Counted from the first letter of the stretch, positions 19,470 through 30,407 are shown. The stretch: DNA of 64,000 nucleotides from Acanthosepion pharaonis (GCA_903632075.3 CAHIKZ030003464.1:774501-838500), one strand, 5' to 3'. A program made the numbers and translations. The notes: generated by a model not told the origin, from the letters alone.

Positions 19470-20250
19470 CGGATTTTAAATTGGAAAAGAACGTTTTAAT
19501 TAAAAGTAGATATAATTTACTTAGACGAAAATGGATTGGGTGTGCCATAGTCTATTAGTCTTACAATTAATAAACGACTTTTCTATTTCATTGTACTCGT
19601 CACAACAATTATGAAATTAGTACTGAAACAACTTTGGAAAAGGTATGAATCCTTCGATTAAGGAGAAACTAACAGTAAACACCTTTCTATAACAATAAAA
19701 ACTCCTACAAAAAAGATTAGATCTTATTTACAAAGGCAGACACAGAAACAAATTCCTATTACGCTACCTACAGCAATTCCACGACCCCAAAGACTATATA
19801 ATATTTTCATTTAAGATAAATATCAATCCCAGCTGCATTACTCCACCGGGCCTCCTCCGACTACATTGTGTTTCCTCGTACATGTTGCGCGCTATATATG
19901 TGAGTACTTCTAAAAGTGCTTCATTATTTCCTTTCTCTTTGATTGGCCTTCCAAATTGTTTCTGGTTTTCTCGAACAATTGCACAAAAAAATTAGGTAAC
20001 GGGAACAAAACTATTGTTTATCAGAGAAACATTTATCTTCTGACCTTTGACTTTTATAACATTCACTTGATTCATGTGCTTATATATAGATGTCACGTGT
20101 GAAACGCCATTGTTGGCTTAGGCCTTGTGATGACATTGCATGAAGCAGAAATAAAAGATGGAATGCTTTCTCTGGTTGTAACTTTAGACCTGCCAGGCAG
20201 ACAAATAGAATATATGATTAGCTGAGAAGGCGTCAACTATGGACTGGTCA
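19467..20250. other. Unassigned interval
   Basis: Short fragment GGAAAAGGTATGAATCC (19634) matches the SINE body. The remainder has no recognised gene or repeat. Confidence 0.4.
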
Positions 20251-20354
20251 TCACAGATAGATAGATATATAGATAGATAGATAGATATGAAAAGACTGGG
20301 ATATATAAATATTAAGAGATAGAAATAGACAGCTATATAGATATTAAGAGGCAG

Positions 20355-20397
<43 letters not shown>

Positions 20398-20470
20398 AAT
20401 GAAGACTGAGATAGATGGATAGATAGATATTAAGAGGCAGAAATAGATAGATAGCTATATAGATATTAAC

Positions 20471-20517
<47 letters not shown>

Positions 20518-20575
20518 TGAATAGACTGAGCTAGCTAGCTAGCTAGATATTAAGAAACAGTAGTTGGATAAATGT

Positions 20576-20613
<38 letters not shown>

Positions 20614-20662
20614 TAAGAAACAAGTAGATGGCTAAATGAATCTAAAGATAGATAGATAGATG
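20251..20662. repeat. GATA microsatellite complex
   Basis: Several AGAT runs separated by TTAAGAGGCAGA-type spacers that repeat three or four times, a short AGCT run, a CA tract (20577-20597) and a TA tract. Confidence 0.93.
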
Positions 20663-21055
20663 TACACGCGGACATCAATATATACGCCTGGAGAAGTTCT
20701 TTCTCATGGACGGATTCCCACACCAACGCTAGCATCTATTTCTGACAGACGCGAAGTTGAAAGGCTGTTGCTATTCTATCCTTGATCCCTATGGCAGTTT
20801 TTTCAGATGAGCGCTCCATTCTTTAGTTCCAACATTTCAACCCTTTACAGTTAGGACACACCATGGTCATCCAAATGTAAGAAGGAAGTACCACTCAGAT
20901 AACCCTCCTCCACACAGATATACCATCCTGTTAAGCAGACTCCCACGAGGGTGCTTCCCTGAACATTAAATTTTGATCAATGGTCAGTTATCATCTATTC
21001 TCATTATCCTTATATTATTCGCTTCTTACCATCAACGCTTACGTTAAAACACCGT
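20663..21055. other. Unassigned interval
   Basis: Relatively GC-rich for this window but without a long frame or known repeat. Confidence 0.4.
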
Positions 21056-21350
21056 TTATCGAAGTTGAGCAACCTCAAGCCTAGTCAGTACATAGATGGG
21101 TGACCGTTTGGGAATATCAGTTTCTGTAAGGTTGGATGCGAGGGTGGTGCGATATATAACGGCTAGGAATGGGAAGTCAGAGATCCGAGTTCCAATTCCA
21201 GTCGGGTTCGTTATATTCACTTCCACGCAAATAGCCTCTTCTTCCCCCAGCTATGGGTTAATTAGTAGGACTTTTGTTAGTGGATCATAAACGTCTTAAA
21301 AATTCTTGCAAACTAAAAATATTTTCTGGCTTTAAGTTACAAAAAAAAAA
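21056..21350 (+). mobile_element. 5S-tRNA chimeric SINE, good copy
   Basis: 5S-like head with CGAAGTTGAGCAACCTC, TAGTCAGTACATAGATGGG and GACCGTTTGGGAATA, then the tRNA-like part GGGTGGTGCGATATATAACG, CCGAGTTCCAATTCCAGTC, TATATTCACTTCC, and the body CAGCTATGGGTTAATTAG and ATTTTCTGGCTTTAA. The order of parts is clear and equals that at 45313. Confidence 0.82.
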
Positions 21351-21587
21351 GGTTGATAAGATGTAAAAAACCAAATCAATCCTACCATTTTTTTTCATTT
21401 ATATCACACACTTTATTCATCATTATCATTTTAACAGTATCCTTCTACCTTGAGTGGCTCTCGATGTTTCTATTGTGTGAATTCTAGCATATAAAGACGC
21501 ATACCTTTGAAGTTGAATTGACGTGCGCATACACAGAAAAGGCACACACATTTATATATGCACGAAAAGACTGAAACAGATAGATAG

Positions 21588-21588
21588 A

Positions 21589-21648
<60 letters not shown>
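21588..21648. repeat. TA microsatellite
   Basis: Alternating TA tract immediately before the foldback element. Confidence 0.95.
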
Positions 21649-21649
<1 letters not shown>

Positions 21650-21651
<2 letters not shown>

Positions 21652-22006
21652 TCAAACATATATTGTTAAATATAACAGGAAACGAATGTCTATTATGTTT
21701 TAATTATGGACATTTAAACAAAGATATTCACCATCAAAGAGGATATTCTGTTATGTTGACATAGAAGTTTGTTATGCGGCGAGAACGGTCGTGGGATAAT
21801 TTCCTTAGAACCACTCCGAAGATGACTCATGTGAACCGAAAGCTTTGATCGAGGAACAGCATAATAAAAACATATCCAAATGTTGGACAGTTTTTGTCCT
21901 TATTTTCTCCCGAAATCAAAGCAACTGTACGAAGCTTACAACGGCCCATGATCAAACATAATAGACATTCTTTTTCTGTTATATTTAACGATATATGTTT
22001 GAATCC
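21650..22006. repeat. Foldback with PLE-like terminal segment
   Basis: TTCAAACATATATTGTTAAA to ATGTCTATTATGTTTT on the left is inverted at 21955-22005. The middle contains CCGAAGATGACTCATGTG then CCGAAAGCTTTG (about 21811-21850), a stem between GAAGATGA and GAAAG that resembles the motif at the 3' end of the PLE at 39318. It is a candidate degraded hammerhead of the GAAAG type. Confidence 0.5.
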
Positions 22007-22395
22007 TGATCTGCTGTCCCATGTATGTATTATAATTATTTTCTTTTTAAAAATATAATTCCATCGCGACACAGAAATTTCTGTTTCAAAACTGAAACTA
22101 AAGTTGTAAACTTAATTATAAAAATTAAACTTAAAATCCAGAGTTCCGTTCCGTTGTGAAGCGATATTAGGAATAACTTTCTAAGAAATTTACTTAATTT
22201 TAACATCCAGGTTTCATCACAATCTTGCATCTCGTCGCTATCTTGTCACCCTTTCCAATTATACTCACCATCTTTTGCCCCAATGGAAGCCATTAGAGTG
22301 AAATAAGCATAAGCAATTATCCAAAGTAAATTTCCTGAAAACAGAATTTTCAAATCAGTTACATATCACCCAAATACTTCAAATATACACATCAA
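22007..22395. other. Unassigned interval
   Basis: No recognised gene or element. Confidence 0.4.
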
Positions 22396-22492
22396 AACCA
22401 TGTCCGGATATGCGGGATTCCGGATATGAAACAATCTGGATATGAGGCATTCCGAATATGAGGGATTCCAGATATGAGGGATTCTACTGTAG
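22396..22492. repeat. 17-bp minisatellite
   Basis: GGATATGAGGGATTCC and variants occur about five times and the stretch ends CTACTGTAG, like the terminal repeat of a pogo/Tigger-type MITE whose end has been amplified. Confidence 0.6.
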
Positions 22493-23100
22493 TTTAATAA
22501 TTTAGTAAATGCTTATAAATTTATAAATATAAAGTTAGAGAAATATTAATTGACAATACAAGTATACTCCACCAAGAAAATAAAAAAAACAAAAACTTCA
22601 AATTCCTGAGGTCCACTATATATAAAAAAAATCATTATTAACATTAAATAAGGTTAATTATAAGTATAGCAACAATGTTATAAAATGTCTTATTATAGAC
22701 ATTTTAAAACTATTATGCAATGTTTTCAAAATATTTAAATTGTGATATAAAAACATAAAAATGAATTACAATTATATAAATTAAATTTGCCCCTTGGATA
22801 AAACATTAAAAAGACATAATAACTTTATCAATTAATTTTTAAATTAATTATCAGGGCGCGTTCAAATGTGTTTATAGTTATAACAGAGCGCGTTTCATGC
22901 GCAATTACAAAATAAATCACAACTATCAATTACATTATTTTATTTCTTAGTAGTTCACCATTGAAGATGATCTTGGATGAGATTGAAAGTAGTTGGTAAA
23001 ATATAAGTAATAACCAAAATTATGACGACTTCCTTAATGAATTTAAGAAGTTTATAGCGGGCCGGTTGTACTCATGAGTAGACCACCAAAAAATGTAAAA
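22493..23100. other. Very AT-rich interval
   Basis: No gene recognised; one GC-rich island (GGGCGCGTTC, 22854) with its near repeat at 22887. Confidence 0.4.
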
Positions 23101-23129
23101 GGAAATGTGAAGAAAACAACAAAGACCGG

Positions 23130-23560
23130 TATATATATGTATAACTGGCCACTCGTATTCGAGGGTACTAAGGCGGCTAGCCAATCCCTACTGCAGACGC
23201 TTGCTCAGGCGCATTTGTGTTTGTTCAACACCCACAGAGCCAAACTACTGGGGTTTATACTTCAACTATGCTGAGCAGATCTTAGTTATAGTTTCTGGGA
23301 AAGAGCGTGTGATCTAGTGTGATCAACGATTTGAACAAGCCCAGCGCACTGAAACCCTCGAACACGATGACTTGTGACTTCGTGCTAGCACAGCTATCGT
23401 CGGCCCCCAAGGGTTACGTCTACCTAATTTCACTCACAAGACTTGGGACAACCCGTGGTATGGTTTTCAGGCACTTTCTACACCACTCCAAATAAATACC
23501 ACCATCAGAATGCGAACGTTCTAAACACTCGCTCACGTGCCCAAAAATATGTACAAACCA
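23130..23560 (+). repeat. Dispersed repeat R420, copy 1
   Basis: Shares AACTGGCCACTCGTATTCG, CAGACGCTTGCTCAGGCGC, GCTAGCACAGCTATCGTCGG and AGAATGCGAACGTTCTAA with 47255-47670 in complement, and its start with 29095-29195. No open frame or terminal repeat is seen; type unknown. Confidence 0.7.
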
Positions 23561-23979
23561 AATGTGTATTAACAAACAATAAGGGCTACAACTGACAAAG
23601 ACAACACTGTGTGTTTAACAAATTAATGTGGAGACTTTGTGTTTCAAAGTATGTGTGAGTGAATGTTCAGACGTACGTGTGTGTGTGTGTTGGTGCGTGC
23701 GTGTGTGTGTGTAATGTTCATGGCGTTACCCACAAAGTGAAGACGCAGTCGCCACGAGAGATTTACATCTTGTCGTATCAGCTGAAAAGTAAGAAGAAAA
23801 AAAGCAAAACAAAATTTCGCAGAGTATATGTAGTATGTGGAGAGCGTCCCCTAGTAGCAGTTTCAAGGATTAGGAGGAAGTAACCCGACAAGTTTATCAA
23901 GGAATTGGAGAGGATTAGTATAAAATAAATAGACATATGTCCAGATTATTCAACCAAACATGCTTGAATGAAGATATGC

Positions 23980-23982
<3 letters not shown>
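23561..23982. other. Interval with short GT repeat
   Basis: A GT tract at 23675-23712 is the only recognised feature. A 74-residue frame that crosses it has no family resemblance. Confidence 0.45.

Positions 23983-24045
<63 letters not shown>
23983..24045. repeat. TA microsatellite
   Basis: Long alternating TA tract. Confidence 0.95.
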
Positions 24046-24047
<2 letters not shown>

Positions 24048-24143
24048 AGCAAATGTAAATGGATATAGATCCGACAGAATGAAGAAAAATTTGGAAAAAA
24101 CAAACAAAAATCCTTAAATGCAATTATGTTGTTTAAAATGAAT

Positions 24144-24197
24144 GAAATGTCGACGTCTGACGTTTCGGTTTAATAAACCTTCTTCAGGGCAATATTC
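24144..24197 (-). ncRNA. Hammerhead ribozyme motif, PLE type
   Basis: On the minus strand: CTGAAGA (24187-24181), stem II GGTTT-ATT-AAACC, GAAAC (24166-24162), a short stem III ACGT-CAG-ACGT and GTC, with the predicted cut between 24152 and 24151. All core residues of the CUGANGA...GAAAC...GUC consensus are present. Stem I is weak: GCC against GAC has a mismatch. Likely part of a PLE terminal repeat. Confidence 0.68.
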
Positions 24198-24831
24198 ATT
24201 AAAATACAATTCAGTTCAATTTATATACCAGCACATTCTAGTTGCCAAATAAGATGAGTTACCTTGTAATAGATTTAAATCAGAATACCAACATGAATAT
24301 TTGGTGAGCCAAAGGGTTAAAAAAATGTTTAGACGTTTTGGATAATTTTATACATATTCTAAATTAAAAAAAAACATACTTTATTAGTTTGAACTTTATT
24401 AGTTTGAACAACCCTGTATTATTTTTGTTGAACAAGATCTAATCTTTGTATTGCGAAATCAACTTTGAGTTTATCAAATAAAACAAACGAAAAAAAAAAC
24501 CGCTGTTGGCCAATGAATGACAATGCTTCTTGAGTAGACCTACGCATTTGTATGGTTTGAATTGATTTATTGCTAAAACCAGCTCATGTGACTGCTTTTT
24601 ATTTGGCTGGCATTGTTACTATTCTGTATCATGAATGATACAAACATACGAACTCTAATGGAAAGAATTTAGCAACAAAGAGAAAAGAAAGCCTTAATAG
24701 TGAAATAGGGAAATCTTTTCATACGCTCTAATGGAATTTGCTGAGTTGCAATAAGCGTGATAATGGAGCATGCGCGTTAGCTGACCTGTACGAACATTTT
24801 TTTGTTTGTTTGTATGTTTTAAGAAAATAAC

Positions 24832-24832
<1 letters not shown>
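24198..24832. other. Unassigned interval
   Basis: AT-rich, no recognised gene or element. Confidence 0.4.
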
Positions 24833-24862
<30 letters not shown>

Positions 24863-24906
24863 ACACACACACACATACATATACACACACACATATATAT
24901 ATATAT
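24833..24906. repeat. CA and TA microsatellite
   Basis: CA units with interspersed TACA, passing into a TA tract. Confidence 0.95.
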
Positions 24907-25031
24907 TAAATATCTCGATATTATAAATATAAATAAACAAATAATCTACCACCAATCTAGTACTGCGCTTAAATTAAAAAATCTAGGTACCATAGCAAAA
25001 TGTTCATCTGAACAATTAACATGAAAATATT

Positions 25032-25034
<3 letters not shown>

Positions 25035-25094
<60 letters not shown>

Positions 25095-25121
25095 TACCAT
25101 TTAAGCATTAATATCCTTAGT

Positions 25122-25161
<40 letters not shown>
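25035..25161. repeat. Two TA microsatellites
   Basis: TA tracts at 25035-25090 and 25125-25160 separated by 34 bp of unique AT-rich sequence. Confidence 0.95.
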
Positions 25162-25164
<3 letters not shown>

Positions 25165-25261
25165 TCCAAGAGGATAGAATCCAGGTAAAACTCAATTTCC
25201 AGGACAGAGTAAGAATATAATATAAAAGGCTCAAACACTAATGTTCCATGGTTATAATTTC

Positions 25262-25642
25262 TGTTGTGGATTCCGGGATGAAATCCGGTACCAATAAATA
25301 ACAAACGCCAAGAACGAATATAGGAAAATAATGTATTAACGTAATAATACAGACTGGTAAAGCAGGTTAGTAGTTCCGGGAATGCGGGTTAGTAGCAAAA
25401 TATATATATACAGTCTTTGGTATTGAAGTATCGCTGTATGACTTCTTACTGAGTCTACGTGCTCGCTCACTGTGACTACTACAACGCTGTTACCTCACCC
25501 TTACTCTTCCGGTTACCTACAACCCTTTACTCTGTCAATCTGGACTTCACTCCTCGGTCTTGCTCTCCGGGTCTTCACAGGCAGTAGTATAAGTATACAC
25601 TGGTTGAGTCCATTTGTATAAAAAGGGGTGGACCCCTCAACA
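25262..25642. mobile_element. Solo LTR, family C
   Basis: Starts TGTTGTGGATTCC and ends CCCCTCAACA, 381 bp, flanked by perfect ATTTC duplications (25257-25261 and 25643-25647). It contains CT-rich GACT/GCTCGCTCACTG segments also seen in the LTRs at 40850 and 45540. No internal domain adjoins it. Transcription strand not determined; AGTATAAGTATAC near 25588 and TGTATAAAAAGG near 25615 would place a TATA box on the plus strand close to the end. Confidence 0.87.
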
Positions 25643-25689
25643 ATTTCTAAAGTCTAACTTCTAAAGTCTACTTCAACTCGACTGAAACA

Positions 25690-26320
25690 GGCGAACCCTT
25701 AAGTAACTCTCTCTTCCTGTTTTCACTCCTTCCAAAGTGTGTGCCATCAACTTTTCACACCGAAGAAGCAAAAAGGGCTGCGGACGCTTCCCATAAAAAC
25801 GCATCTACACAAGCAAGTCACACTCAAATACACACTAATATTATATACCCAAAACATAAAAAATGATGACAACTCCACGCGAACAAGAAATTCAATAATT
25901 TGAAAAATTCTAACCTGAAAAGAGATTTTAAAATAATTATGTTTATTTAAGAATAATTTCCAAATAGTTCAATAAAATCTTATTAGCTGATTCTTATTTT
26001 TAATTTTGTTTGGTCTCCAAGTTTATGATTTCATTGTTCAGCCCAGAGTAAGGGGTCATCTAGACTGAGTTAGAGAGGAATGTATTATTCCAATGTCTTA
26101 TTTCAAACTCAGTCAAATTGTATGTGTGTGTTTATGCATACATTAAAATGGCAATGTAGTGCCTTAATAAACATAATAGCAGCAGCAGCCCTGAGAATAT
26201 AAAAATAAGTGAACTCTTAAGTAACTTTCTCTTCCTGTTTTTCCTCCTTTCAAAGTGCGTACCATCAACTTTTCACACTGAAGCAAAAACATTTGTGGAC
26301 GCTTCCCATACATTTTGGGT
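25690..26320. repeat. Duplicated segment of about 110 bp
   Basis: 25693-25798 and 26208-26312 share AACTCTCTCTTCCTG-like sequence, ACCATCAACTTTTCACAC and GGACGCTTCCCATA. The space between is AT-rich with no recognised feature. Confidence 0.65.
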
Positions 26321-26357
26321 GTGACTTTCCTGCTACACAGGAAAGTCACACCCAAAA
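26313..26357. repeat. Perfect 20-bp hairpin
   Basis: TTTTGGGTGTGACTTTCCTG is followed by a 5-base loop and its exact reverse complement. It lies at the end of the second copy of the 110-bp duplicate, whose first copy has instead CAAGTCACACTCAA. Confidence 0.85.
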
Positions 26358-27135
26358 GCATTCATTAACAATTTTCATTGTGTATTCCATTTTATTTTTA
26401 GGAAAAGAAACTTTTAACTTTCCTTTTGTTTTATCGTTTTATAAATGTTACCTTGCATTGTAAATCAATCGGTCTCCGTGATTTTGTGAATGCACTTATT
26501 TACCGCCATTATTTCAGGTGAAATATTCTCATAGAAACCTTATACATTAATTATAGAAATAGCCAACACACTAAAATTTTATTTGGTTCATTTTGAAAAA
26601 AAGAAAAGAAAAAACAATCACAATTATAATTCTACGTACAATACCGACAGGTCGGTCTTTGCTATTTTTATATTTTATTTTATGTGATTTTATAACCGGT
26701 CGTAAGTTCGGGGTCGTTAGAAAGTTGAGTCGTTAAGTGAGGAGTGGTGATACAATTTTGACGGTATATGTTAACGATAATACATAACAACATATAATAT
26801 TCATAATATATAATAGATAATTATCACAAAATGATATCAAAACAATTTCAACTGTAAAAGAATGACAGTACTAGATTGGCAGATAGGTCTCATCATACAT
26901 TACTTCATTTTGCATACTGTAAATACAGTGTAAGTATTTTTTATTTATTTTTCACTTCATTTATTTTGAAGAAAGATAGTACAGTCACAGTCAAAGTCTT
27001 CCTATAATGTACTTTTTTGACGGCAAGGCAATAAAGCCACTAAGACGCATGGGCGTTACTGTGCATGAAATAATCTGAGAAAAAGAAGATATCAAGGGGA
27101 GAGAACAATAAAAGGATATAAATTAAGAAAACAAT
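26358..27135. other. Unassigned AT-rich interval
   Basis: At 26641-26755 there is CGGTCGTAAGTTCGGGGTCG, a phrase typical of the ends of short Tc1/Tigger-type MITEs, but a partner end was not found. Nothing else recognised. Confidence 0.4.
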
Positions 27136-27365
27136 AGTTAGCGATTTACATTGCATTTAAATATTTGAACATCAATATTGACTGGAAAGCAAAAAGACAG
27201 AAGAGAGTTCCACAAGAGAGAAGTGCGATAGAAGAAACTATCGGCATAGAACTTGCGGTTACAACAAGAAATTTCATGGAGAGATCTGGTTGCTTTCTAG
27301 TACCCCTCTTCAAATTGTAAAGTCGATGTATTAAAGAGGAAAGCTCATCAGAAAAAATTATCATG
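27136..27365 (-). pseudogene. LINE C-terminal fragment, WNSL type
   Basis: A minus-strand frame reads NRKFYADSFFYRTSLLWNSL followed by FPVNIDVQIFKCNVNR. The pattern Phe-Phe-x-Arg-Thr-x-x-Leu-Trp-Asn-Ser-Leu with a later FKCNVN is the usual end of a mollusc-type LINE ORF2 protein. Related pieces lie at 54873 and 57391. Confidence 0.7.
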
Positions 27366-27439
27366 AAAATATTAATAGAAAAAGCAAAGGGATACTATGT
27401 TAAAGCGGTGATAAAGTAATTGAAGCCGAGATGCCAGGT

Positions 27440-27905
27440 CAGAACAGAAAACATTGCAGATTCTTCTTAGGATGTCAAGAAAGTCTTGATAGATTACAGA
27501 AGCTTCTTTCTTCCTGTGTGTACCATCTCCCTTCATGACGTAGGTGAACATAGCTCTCCACAACTTCCTATCCTTTGTAGTTTTGAGTAATATTTGTTTT
27601 TTTCACCATTTCTTCCATCTCACGTTTCACCATCAAGCTCATGGATTAGATAGACCGCTGCCCCAATGGTCTCTCTTGCCAGTGAGTCTAAAATTCAGCA
27701 AGACCCCTTTCTTCACTAATTGCCCAAGAATTCTCAGCTGCTTTCTTGTAATACTTACTATAATCTTCCTTTTTGTTCCCGTAAGATATCCTGAATAATT
27801 ATATGCTCCGTCCATGGTATGCCCAGAACTCTTTTGCCTCAAGTCTCTTCTTCATCTGTGAGGAGATTTTCCAGATTCTTACTACTATAGAAGAGGACTG
27901 ATATT
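27440..27905 (-). pseudogene. LINE C-terminal fragment, WRAM type
   Basis: Minus-strand frames give KRVLGIPWTEHI, then WAISEERG, and finally WRAMFTYVMKGDGTHRK. These phrases match the LINE tail at 12231-12600. Several stops and shifts. Confidence 0.65.
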
Positions 27906-28169
27906 ATATAGCAGAAATAACGTCGTATGGAAAACGCAACGATGATGCAAAATCACACCGAAATACTTATCTTGTTTATAGAATAAACATTTGAAACGAA
28001 AATGTTTTAAAGACACACACACATTTACGCAGCAATCAAACTTTCATATGAACTTGTTTTATTAAATAGAACGGATGTGGAATATTTCAATAAAACGCTT
28101 AACAAACATTTGCTATATATGAAGTTCTATTTCTCTCTTCTTTTATTTATTTCTCTCACACATTACCGA
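27906..28169. other. Unassigned interval
   Basis: No recognised feature. Confidence 0.4.
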
Positions 28170-28204
28170 TATACATCTATCTATCTATCTATCTATCTAT
28201 CTAT
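28170..28204. repeat. TCTA microsatellite at Helitron end
   Basis: TCTA units run into the 3' end of the inverted Helitron copy, replacing its expected CTAG. Confidence 0.9.
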
Positions 28205-28905
28205 AGCAGCATGGCCCGGCGTTGTCCGTGTTTGAATCAAAAATCGTACGACTCATACAGAAATCGCTATCACTTGACTTAAAATATTTTTGCCCTTCCT
28301 TGCCTTTAAAGGAGTGCCCTTTGCCGTGCTGATGTTGCTACATGCTTTACTTCTTGCCTATCTCACACTGCGATTTTTTTCTAAGCTCTATACTAAACAT
28401 TAAATCTGTGACTAAAAAAGAACTAAACAAAATGAACACAAAACGATCAGCTTTAAAAAAGGACTCATAACTGGAAAAACCGAATGAAAAAAGAATGTTA
28501 ACAACAAATAGTTTTTCACACCCAACCCAGTTCTGCGGAATCAGAATCAACGTTGAGTTTAAGCAAGCGAATGATCCAACTGGAGTAAAGTGCCATGCAG
28601 ATTTAAATTTTTCCCACTTGTGACGAATGCAGCTTTCGATTTTTTTTTTTGCATGCTAGCATGCTAGTTAACATTCGTGTCAGTCAGCTGTTGGCTCTCA
28701 CGCTGGCCAAAAGAATCTTCCTGTCTATTCGTGGCAGACAGCTATAGGCTCTCACTCTGGCCAGTAGAAAATGGCAGCAAACTACATGAAAACTGTCGTA
28801 GAAGCATGAAAAAATCGATTATTTCCACTATCGATGGGTGTTGGGAAATGCAAAGTGGGTCTTGGCCTTCCCACTAACTTGGAGCATGTGCATGTAATTT
28901 TTTGT

Positions 28906-28941
<36 letters not shown>

Positions 28942-28956
28942 CCTGACTTTTATAGA
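28205..28956 (-). mobile_element. Non-autonomous Helitron-like element, inverted copy
   Basis: Reverse complement of 6781-7519 along most of its length. Its 3' end (28205 onward) has GCAGCATGGCCCGGCGTTG and its 5' end (28947-28956) CTTTTATAGA. A CA tract of about 34 bp (28905-28940) replaces the part corresponding to GTGAGTGTGTAACG in the first copy. No coding capacity. Confidence 0.72.
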
Positions 28957-29036
28957 TATATACATATATCTGTATCTTCAAACGCTCCATTTCAGATATT
29001 GAACACACTCCCCAGTAAACATAGCAACACAAACAC

Positions 29037-29190
29037 TATATATATATATATATATATATATGGGCATATCTATATATATATGGGCATATATGTTTAACAA
29101 ACACAAATGTGCCTGAGCGACAGTCTGCAGTAGGGATTGGCTAGCTGCCCTAATCAACGGGTATCCTTGAATACGAGTGGACAGCTATTA

Positions 29191-29228
<38 letters not shown>

Positions 29229-29315
29229 TGTACATACTATCGGTGTGAATTTTGAATTCTGGTGCATGAAACTCTGAGTCGTAGTAGAGGTGAGAGATAG
29301 TATTTATATTTATTA

Positions 29316-29368
<53 letters not shown>
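29037..29368. repeat. Cluster of TA and CT microsatellites with R420 fragment
   Basis: TA tracts at 29037-29060, 29198-29221 and 29341-29366, a CT tract at 29318-29340, and at 29095-29195 an inverted fragment of the R420 repeat (AGTCTGCAGTAGGGATTGG). The piece 29222-29312 resembles 5500-5645. Confidence 0.8.
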
Positions 29369-29374
<6 letters not shown>

Positions 29375-29382
29375 ATATATAT

Positions 29383-29427
29383 GAGCTTATGACCCTGTGT
29401 TTCACGCTTTTGTGATCATCAGGCAAA
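29383..29427 (-). ncRNA. Hammerhead ribozyme-like motif
   Basis: Minus strand: CTGATGA (29420-29414), TCACAAAAGCGT as a weakened stem II, GAAAC (29401-29397), ACACAGGGT with GTC ending at 29389. Stem I is weak (GUUUGC with AUAAGC). It belongs to the same family as 29548 and 30364 but has more substitutions. Confidence 0.55.
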
Positions 29428-29547
29428 CATGTTTATTTTTTATCTATTAATTGGATCTATTTATGCTTGTTTAACTACGTTTGGTAGTGGAAGGACAGCG
29501 TATATAAAATAATATATATATATATATATATATTTGGTTGGAGTGAT

Positions 29548-29636
29548 GTGAGTTTGTGACCCTGGGTTTCACGCTTTTTGCGATCGTCAGACAATCGCAA
29601 AATCGTGAAACCCAGGGTCAAACTCACATCTATCCA
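29548..29636. ncRNA. Hammerhead motif in an inverted duplication
   Basis: Minus strand: CTGACGA (29590-29584), stem II CGC-AAAAA-GCG, GAAAC (29570-29566), ACC-CAG-GGT and GTC with the predicted cut between 29558 and 29557. Next to it, on the plus strand, lies a second partial copy (ATCGTGAAACCCAGGGTCAA) that starts inside the core, so the two face each other. TTGT/ACAA remain of stem I. Confidence 0.65.
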
Positions 29637-29695
29637 ACCAAATATGTTAGCTCTATCTCTGATATTGAGAGCTTTCTAATAAATACGCATATAAA

Positions 29696-29698
<3 letters not shown>

Positions 29699-29746
<48 letters not shown>

Positions 29747-29755
29747 ATACACACT

Positions 29756-29834
<79 letters not shown>
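29699..29834. repeat. TA-CA-TA microsatellite
   Basis: TA tract, GTGTGTATACACAC junction, long CA tract (29758-29803) and another TA tract. Confidence 0.95.
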
Positions 29835-29837
<3 letters not shown>

Positions 29838-29883
29838 GATTTAGATTTAAAATCTAAATAAATCGTTCACATGCCAGTAATTT

Positions 29884-29947
29884 ACAATCGCCTTATGAGA
29901 TGCAATGATACGCATCGAAACACGATTGCTATTGTGTAGCGATTTTG
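29884..29947 (+). ncRNA. Hammerhead ribozyme-like motif, one core change
   Basis: CTTATGA (29892-29898) instead of CTGATGA, stem II GATGC/GCATC, GAAAC (29917-29921), GTA (29936-29938). CAATCGC before the core pairs with GCGATT after the predicted cut. The G-to-T change in the core should inactivate it. The intact relative is at 37580-37642 in complement. Confidence 0.6.
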
Positions 29948-30049
29948 ACATGTGTTAGGTGTAATAATCTAAAATAAAGAATATTGATCTACTTTTTATT
30001 AAGACCTCTTTTAAATTAAATGTTACAAACGTTGGAATTGTACTCTATT

Positions 30050-30165
30050 CGTTCTACGAAATGGACAAATCCGACACTTATCTAAATATATTTTATTGTT
30101 ATACGTTATTAATACAGACACAAATATTTTAGTAAATGCTCTGTTTATAATAAGCAGTATTAACA
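30050..30165 (-). mobile_element. tRNA-Leu-like SINE tail fragment
   Basis: ATGGACAAATCCGACACTTA, AATGCTCTGTTTATAATAA and CAGTATTAACAAC match the complement of the SINE body end. The head is replaced by a TG tract. Confidence 0.65.
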
Positions 30166-30167
30166 AC

Positions 30168-30174
<7 letters not shown>

Positions 30175-30240
<66 letters not shown>
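30175..30240. repeat. TG microsatellite
   Basis: About 31 TG units. Confidence 0.95.
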
Positions 30241-30241
<1 letters not shown>

Positions 30242-30363
30242 AGTGTATATAAACATAAATAAATATCTATATGTATAATTATTTACATATTATATGCGCG
30301 GTACTTATTAGAAAGCGCTCAATATCAGAGATAGAGCTAACATATTTGGTTGGATAGATGTGA

Positions 30364-30407
30364 GTTTGTGACCCTGGGTTTCACGCTTTAGCGATCGTCA
30401 GACAAAC
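30364..30407 (-). ncRNA. Hammerhead ribozyme, complete core
   Basis: Minus strand: stem I GTTTGT (30407-30402) pairs perfectly with ACAAAC (30369-30364). CTGACGA (30401-30395), stem II CGC-TAAA-GCG, GAAAC (30382-30378), stem III ACC-CAG-GGT and GTC follow; predicted cut between 30370 and 30369. Every consensus nucleotide of CUGANGA, GAAA and NUH is present, making this one of the best candidates for an active ribozyme in the window. Small stem III is as reported for PLE hammerheads. Confidence 0.8.

Noticed and set aside
24806..25024. Thr-His repeat protein
   Set aside because: Translation of a CA microsatellite.
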